From assembly GCF_900474295.1 (NCBI RefSeq), contig NZ_UCOB01000028.1, positions 95,107 through 159,106 of the forward strand: a stretch of DNA of 64,000 nt. Reading direction: 5' to 3'. Below the pieces are notes generated by a model. That model was not told the origin of the DNA, did no database searches, and saw nothing but the letters and a program-made list of their open reading frames with translations. Numbering within the stretch: the stretch's first letter is position 1; each line of letters opens with the position of its first letter. The DNA comes from Synechococcus sp. UW140. GTDB lineage: Bacteria; Cyanobacteriota; Cyanobacteriia; PCC-6307; Cyanobiaceae. A program made the position numbers and the translations under genes. Shown piece by piece: positions 59,413 through 64,000 of this stretch.

Positions 59413-59489
59413 TTGCTTCCGCATCGGAACACCAAGAAGCACTGCCTCGCAGGAGTCCAGACTCAAAGGCGAGCCTGAGGGCCAGGGTT

Positions 59490-59669
59490 TCATGATCCCC
59501 GATCAGTGAGGCCGCTCAGACTGACATCCCTGCCCTCAATCCCTAAGTGAGCAACGTCTGAGTGAGCAGGCAGCAGAGCCTCGATGATCAGAAACGAACC
59601 TGCCGCTGCCAGAGATCCGACAAAAGCAGCAGTGCAAACACAGACTGCACCGTGCATGAGGTCTTTCAT
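59490..59669 (-). CDS. Possible 59-aa small membrane protein
   Basis: ATG at 59669, TGA at 59490-59492. MKDLMHG then a hydrophobic segment (AVCVCTAAFVGSLAAAGSFL, residues about 8-27) and a polar tail. It fills the ~380-nt gap between the tRNA and the DUF389 gene. The membrane-like composition supports it, but no family or ribosome binding site is recognised; it is a candidate only. Confidence 0.35.
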   Translation of the reverse strand: MKDLMHGAVCVCTAAFVGSLAAAGSFLIIEALLPAHSDVAHLGIEGRDVSLSGLTDRGS

Positions 59670-59792
59670 TGTTGAAGGGCGACTGCATTCAGCCTCTGCC
59701 TGAAACCGAAGCAGGGTGCTGAGACGGGTCTCAACAATCTGTGCGCAGGGTCACTACTGAATCAAACTGGAGATCGATGGTGAACGCTGCAG

Positions 59793-61079
59793 ATGAGCGG
59801 CATGGAGCCGACCAAGCTGGAAAGGCTGCACCGCAGCTACAGCCGCGATGCGGAACTGGATGAAGCCTTCATCGTTCTCACCGTCGGCGCCAGCCTGATT
59901 GCCACCCTCGGCTTGTTGGCGAACAGTACTGCCGTGGTGATCGGGGCCATGGTTGTGGCGCCATGGATCCACCCCTTGCGAGCCAGTGCCTTTGCAGTGC
60001 TGCTCGGTCGCGTTCGACTATTGGGCCGATCACTGAGCACCCTGGCCATCGGGGTCGTGCTGACGACAGTTTTATCTGCAGTGCTGGGTGCACTGGTCGC
60101 ACTGCCCCAGTTCGGCAGCGAGGTCACAGCGCGCACCATGCCCAACCTGCTGGACCTTGGCATTGCACTCGTTGCAGGTGGACTGGCTAGCTACGCAAAA
60201 ATGCGAAGCGACGCAGTGAGCTCCCTGGCAGGGACGGCGATCGCCGTGGCTCTGGTGCCACCGGTGTGCGTGATGGGCCTGTTGCTGTCACAACAGAATT
60301 GGTCCTTAGCCGCAGGCGCAGGCCTCCTCTTTTCCACCAACCTTCTGGGAATCCTGACGGGAGGGTTGATGTTGATGGCCTGGAAAGACCCATTCTTCCG
60401 CGAGCAACTCACACGCAGTCGCCTGAGTGCAGCCAGCTTCGCGCTGACTGGCTTACTCGTCGTCCCCCTTGGCAGCAGTTTCATCAGCCTGCTCCAGGCA
60501 AAAAATCAAGACAACATCAAAGAACTCGTGGAGATCACGATTCGTCGTTTTCTCGAAGATGAAACCATCACCTTTGGCGATGTGAAAGGTGTGCCTGAAA
60601 GCGAGGCGGTGAACCTTGAATCAGTGCGAATTGATTGGGATGTTCAACCACCAGTCATCCGCGCCCTGGTCAGTGTGAGTGACCCTCGTTTTCCCACCTT
60701 CACACAGGTGAAAGCAGTGCAGAAAGAGATCAACAAGCGTCAGCGGATGCAGTTTCAACTGGTGGTGGAACGCACCGCTGTGGAAGTGGTCGGTCCCCCA
60801 CCCAAGACACCGACGATCGAACTCGACAGCCGCTTGGATCAAGTCCTGCTGCCTCAGCCAACCGAAGCAGGTCAAGAGCCGTCTGCAACCAACGCATCGA
60901 CACGCTCCGACGAGACAACAACGGAAACTGAAGCCAAGCCAGCGGACAGAGAGCACCGCCTGACTCCAGAGCCGGCAATCCAGGACAACGTCACTCCAGC
61001 AGATGCTCAGACAGCACCGCAGCGCCCTCCCTCAAGCCCGACCACTGAAGGACCGCAACCGAACCTGAACGATTGGTGA
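59793..61079 (+). CDS. DUF389 membrane protein
   Basis: 428 aa. Hydrophobic core (residues about 27-225, six or so helices) with NSTAVVIGAMVVAPWIHPL and AIAVALVPPVCVMGLLL, the signature of the DUF389 (TIGR00341-like) family. A soluble domain follows (about 240-330) and then a low-complexity Thr/Pro/Glu-rich tail of ~90 residues. Function unknown; a transport role has been suggested for the family. No co-transcribed neighbour. Confidence 0.88.
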   Translation: MSGMEPTKLERLHRSYSRDAELDEAFIVLTVGASLIATLGLLANSTAVVIGAMVVAPWIHPLRASAFAVLLGRVRLLGRSLSTLAIGVVLTTVLSAVLGALVALPQFGSEVTARTMPNLLDLGIALVAGGLASYAKMRSDAVSSLAGTAIAVALVPPVCVMGLLLSQQNWSLAAGAGLLFSTNLLGILTGGLMLMAWKDPFFREQLTRSRLSAASFALTGLLVVPLGSSFISLLQAKNQDNIKELVEITIRRFLEDETITFGDVKGVPESEAVNLESVRIDWDVQPPVIRALVSVSDPRFPTFTQVKAVQKEINKRQRMQFQLVVERTAVEVVGPPPKTPTIELDSRLDQVLLPQPTEAGQEPSATNASTRSDETTTETEAKPADREHRLTPEPAIQDNVTPADAQTAPQRPPSSPTTEGPQPNLNDW

Positions 61080-61202
61080 CGGTGAAGAGCAATGAGATGA
61101 CGCGGCGTCTTGCGCGATGAGGCGAGCGAAGTCAGCCTCAGCAGCCACGCCTGTCTTCATCCCCAAAAAGGGAGGCGACCAAGTGCCATATCCCCTCTAT
61201 AA

Positions 61203-62228
<1,026 letters not shown>

Positions 62229-62293
62229 ATCGGAAGGAGGGTATGAACCACAGGTGCGAGGCAACCAACCAGCCTGGTGAATGCACCCAGGGA

Positions 62294-62336
62294 GCCAGTG
62301 AACACCAACACCTCCACGACATTGGTGTTCACTGGC
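62294..62336. repeat. 15-bp perfect inverted repeat between convergent genes
   Basis: GCCAGTGAACACCAA (62294-62308) and TTGGTGTTCACTGGC (62322-62336) are exact complements around a 13-nt loop. It lies 66 nt after gap and spans the stop of the TRIC fusion gene on the other strand (TGA at 62329-62331). No T-run on either side; it may act as a bidirectional terminator-like or mRNA-stabilising hairpin. Confidence 0.8.
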
Positions 62337-63921
62337 CACCCAGCTTGCTAATTCTGCTGAAGGCGGGTGGCTTGATCTGCAGTTGCATCACCACCAGTCG
62401 TGTGATCAGACAGCCGATGGCGGTCACAATGACGGCTGTATTCAGAGGAATCGGATTGACGCTGTTGGAATCGGCGTAGAAGCTGATAAACAGTGACAGG
62501 ACGAATCCCCAGAACAGAGAGATCTCCGCATAGATCTCATGCCTCAAGGTGGGATGGCTTGCATCAGCACGGATGACATCCCTAAGGATCGCCCCTCCAG
62601 CACCGGTCATGGCACTGAACACAGGGCCCCAAATCAACAGGGGATCACATTGTTCCTCAACAGCCACAATCACACCCACCACCGTAAACGCTGCCAGGCC
62701 AAGGGCATCCAGCACCTGAATCATCCAGGCACCATTCAGCCTTAGGTGATGCGTCCAACGCGGCAGCCGTCGAGGCCACGGAGCACGCATCACGATGTAA
62801 CTGAACAGCACGAGCACAATCACGATCGTGAGGTTGTGGACGGACTGCAACACTGCAGGACGGTCGCGATTCACAATCAGATCCCTCAGGATCCCGCCAC
62901 CCACGGCAGGAAGGCTGGCCAGCACAAAAGCACCGAAGAGGCTGAATCGTTCCTGCTGAGCCAGCAATACTCCGGAGAACGCAAAAGCAGCAGTGCCAAT
63001 GGTTTCCAGCGCAAAAAACCAGGGCTGCCCAGCGGTCATACCAAGCAGCGTTGGGAAGAGATAGTCACGAACAATCTGGTTGTAACGCCCCTCCTGCCGC
63101 AAGGTTTCCATGGCGTGGTTGAAGGCGTTCACCAGAGCTGGCGAGGTGGTGCGACGACTAAACAGCACCACAATCGGGCCGCTGAAGATCGGTTGATTGC
63201 CAGCAACCAGCTGGCTTGAAAAGCCCTGCTCCCAGAGCAACGTGCCCCCCACCAGCCTGTCGATAGCCACCAGATCGACTTTGCCGTCAATCAGGTTCTG
63301 GAGGTTGTTCAGATCCGTGCTCGTGGAAAGCCACCGGCCCCGGTTGGATGGCGCTCTAAGGAACTGATCAATCGCATCGCCGTAGACGTAGCCCGACACA
63401 ACACCCAAGCGCAGCTGGCTCTTAGGGAATGACTGGGAGAAGACCGATGGTTGGAGCATGGCCCGGGCCCTGGGCTGATCCCACCGACTGACCAGAATGA
63501 TGTCTTCCGTTCGATATGGCTCGGAAAAATAGGCGTATTGGCTGCGTTCCTCCGTCATGAAGGCCCCGCCGGCCACATCCCGATCGCCGCTCCTGATCTG
63601 CTTCTGGTGTAGGTCCCAACCAACCTGTGGCAGCTCCAGTGTGCGACCGAGATTGTCTTCGAACACGGCCCTTAAAAGCTGCACGTCGAGACCGGTGATC
63701 CGGCGCATGTCGTCGGACTTCTCGAGGTACTGATAGGGCTTCCAGGGATACCAGCCACCACGGATCACCTGGTCCTGCATCGCATTGGCAGAACTGGGGC
63801 CCCCAAGTGCGAGCAGGAGAGCCAGGCAGATCCCCCATGCGACAGCCATCAAGCGACCGTTCGCTCTCCACTGATCTCCGGCGGGTCCGTTCACAGCAAG
63901 CGCCATTCCCCTGGCTTGCAT
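62329..63921 (-). CDS. Substrate-binding domain fused to TRIC/UPF0126 membrane domain
   Basis: About 530 aa. A signal peptide (MAVAWGICLALLLALGGPSSANA) precedes a periplasmic amino-acid-type binding domain (SBP_bac_3; GGWYPWKPYQYLE, ITGLDVQLLRAVF, GGAFMTEERSQYAYFSEPY). The C-terminal ~210 residues hold two homologous three-helix TRIC/UPF0126 units, each with G-GG-LRD: LPAVGGGILRDLIVNRDRPAV and AMTGAGGAILRDVIRA. YicG-like members are amino-acid/cation channels. Start unclear: ATGs at 63921, 63906 and 63849 are possible; I use 63921 on a better-spaced GGAG. The binding domain may gate or feed the channel (inference). Confidence 0.85.
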   Translation of the reverse strand: MQARGMALAVNGPAGDQWRANGRLMAVAWGICLALLLALGGPSSANAMQDQVIRGGWYPWKPYQYLEKSDDMRRITGLDVQLLRAVFEDNLGRTLELPQVGWDLHQKQIRSGDRDVAGGAFMTEERSQYAYFSEPYRTEDIILVSRWDQPRARAMLQPSVFSQSFPKSQLRLGVVSGYVYGDAIDQFLRAPSNRGRWLSTSTDLNNLQNLIDGKVDLVAIDRLVGGTLLWEQGFSSQLVAGNQPIFSGPIVVLFSRRTTSPALVNAFNHAMETLRQEGRYNQIVRDYLFPTLLGMTAGQPWFFALETIGTAAFAFSGVLLAQQERFSLFGAFVLASLPAVGGGILRDLIVNRDRPAVLQSVHNLTIVIVLVLFSYIVMRAPWPRRLPRWTHHLRLNGAWMIQVLDALGLAAFTVVGVIVAVEEQCDPLLIWGPVFSAMTGAGGAILRDVIRADASHPTLRHEIYAEISLFWGFVLSLFISFYADSNSVNPIPLNTAVIVTAIGCLITRLVVMQLQIKPPAFSRISKLGGQ

Positions 63922-63945
63922 GCTGCTCCAGGCAACTGAGATCAA

Positions 63946-63977
63946 CAACAAAAAGCCCCCACCTAGCGGCGGGGGCT
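63946..63977 (-). terminator. Terminator of a gene beyond the window, minus strand
   Basis: On the minus strand AGCCCCC (63971-63977) and GGGGGCT (63954-63960) form a 7-bp stem with a 10-nt loop, followed by TTTTTGTTGTT. It should end a minus-strand gene lying to the right of base 64000 and separates it from the TRIC fusion gene. Confidence 0.75.
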
Positions 63978-64000
63978 TTGCGATTCAGCGCAAGCTGAAT

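Overview
The window is a 64 kb piece of the core chromosome of a unicellular, phycobilisome-containing cyanobacterium, most likely a marine-type Synechococcus or a close relative (Cyanobium-like). The pointers are: allophycocyanin genes apcE-apcA-apcB-apcC, which exclude Prochlorococcus; the cyanobacterial atp1-atpB-atpE-atpF'-atpF-atpH-atpA-atpG order; an RNA polymerase beta' subunit split into rpoC1 and rpoC2; a one-helix high-light-inducible protein; a PII protein; and a series of cyanobacteria-only families (DUF3326, DUF3143, DUF3493, DUF4278, Ycf35). Base composition is moderately GC-rich by eye. I see no insertion sequence, prophage, CRISPR array or rRNA, and one tRNA gene.

Layout. 1-1.5 kb (minus): end of a small operon, 2Fe-2S ferredoxin, 70-aa protein, DUF3326 protein cut by the window edge. 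1.9-7.6 kb (minus): eight-gene ATP synthase operon ending in a rho-independent terminator. 7.7-8.9 kb (minus): a methyltransferase. 9.1-14.2 kb (plus): phycobilisome core genes with terminators after apcE and apcC. 14.3-17.6 kb (plus): ftsW, then the c-type cytochrome maturation pair ccdA-ccs1. 17.6-20.2 kb: queF, DUF4278 protein, glnB (PII), tlyA, a small unknown. 20.3-23.2 kb (plus): purB and fumC. 23.2-25.9 kb (minus): a large SKI2-like helicase. 26.0-28.8 kb (plus): a compact biotin cluster (bioF, a bioK-like esterase, bioD) without bioC or bioA. 28.9-29.6 kb (minus): DUF3143 and a membrane J-domain protein; 29.7-30.4 kb: rsmG. 30.5-33.6 kb (minus): HEAT protein, DUF2997, Ycf35/DUF1257, ferredoxin and aldo/keto reductase, with stop/start overlaps. 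33.6-36.9 kb (minus): small membrane protein, sodium:solute symporter, rlmN, hli. 37.0-47.8 kb (minus): rpsT, tatD, rpoB, rpoC1, rpoC2. 48.0-51.2 kb: hisD, rpiA, an HtrA protease. 51.4-58.1 kb (plus): two unknown proteins, then rimP-nusA-rnpM-infB. 58.1-64 kb: a low-complexity-tail membrane protein colliding with DUF3493, tRNA-Thr(CGU), a DUF389 membrane protein, an E. coli-type GAPDH and a substrate-binding/TRIC fusion.

How the genes work together. Most of the window serves energy conversion (light harvesting, ATP synthesis, cytochrome maturation), gene expression (RNA polymerase, rimP-nusA-rnpM-infB, rRNA methyltransferases, S20) and central or cofactor metabolism (purB, fumC, gap, rpiA, hisD, biotin, queuosine). 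The genes are densely packed, with many 1-4 nt stop/start overlaps that suggest translational coupling.

I found no clear undescribed multi-gene system. The most interesting items are perfect inverted repeats in three non-coding spacers (atpE-atpF', upstream of queF, and between gap and the TRIC fusion), a Phe in place of the modifiable Tyr51 of PII, a ccdA gene whose conserved N-terminal coding region has no canonical start codon, the antisense collision of the low-complexity tail with DUF3493, the binding-protein/TRIC fusion, the reduced biotin cluster, and several unstudied small proteins. Family assignments are from recognition of the translated sequences; no database search was run.
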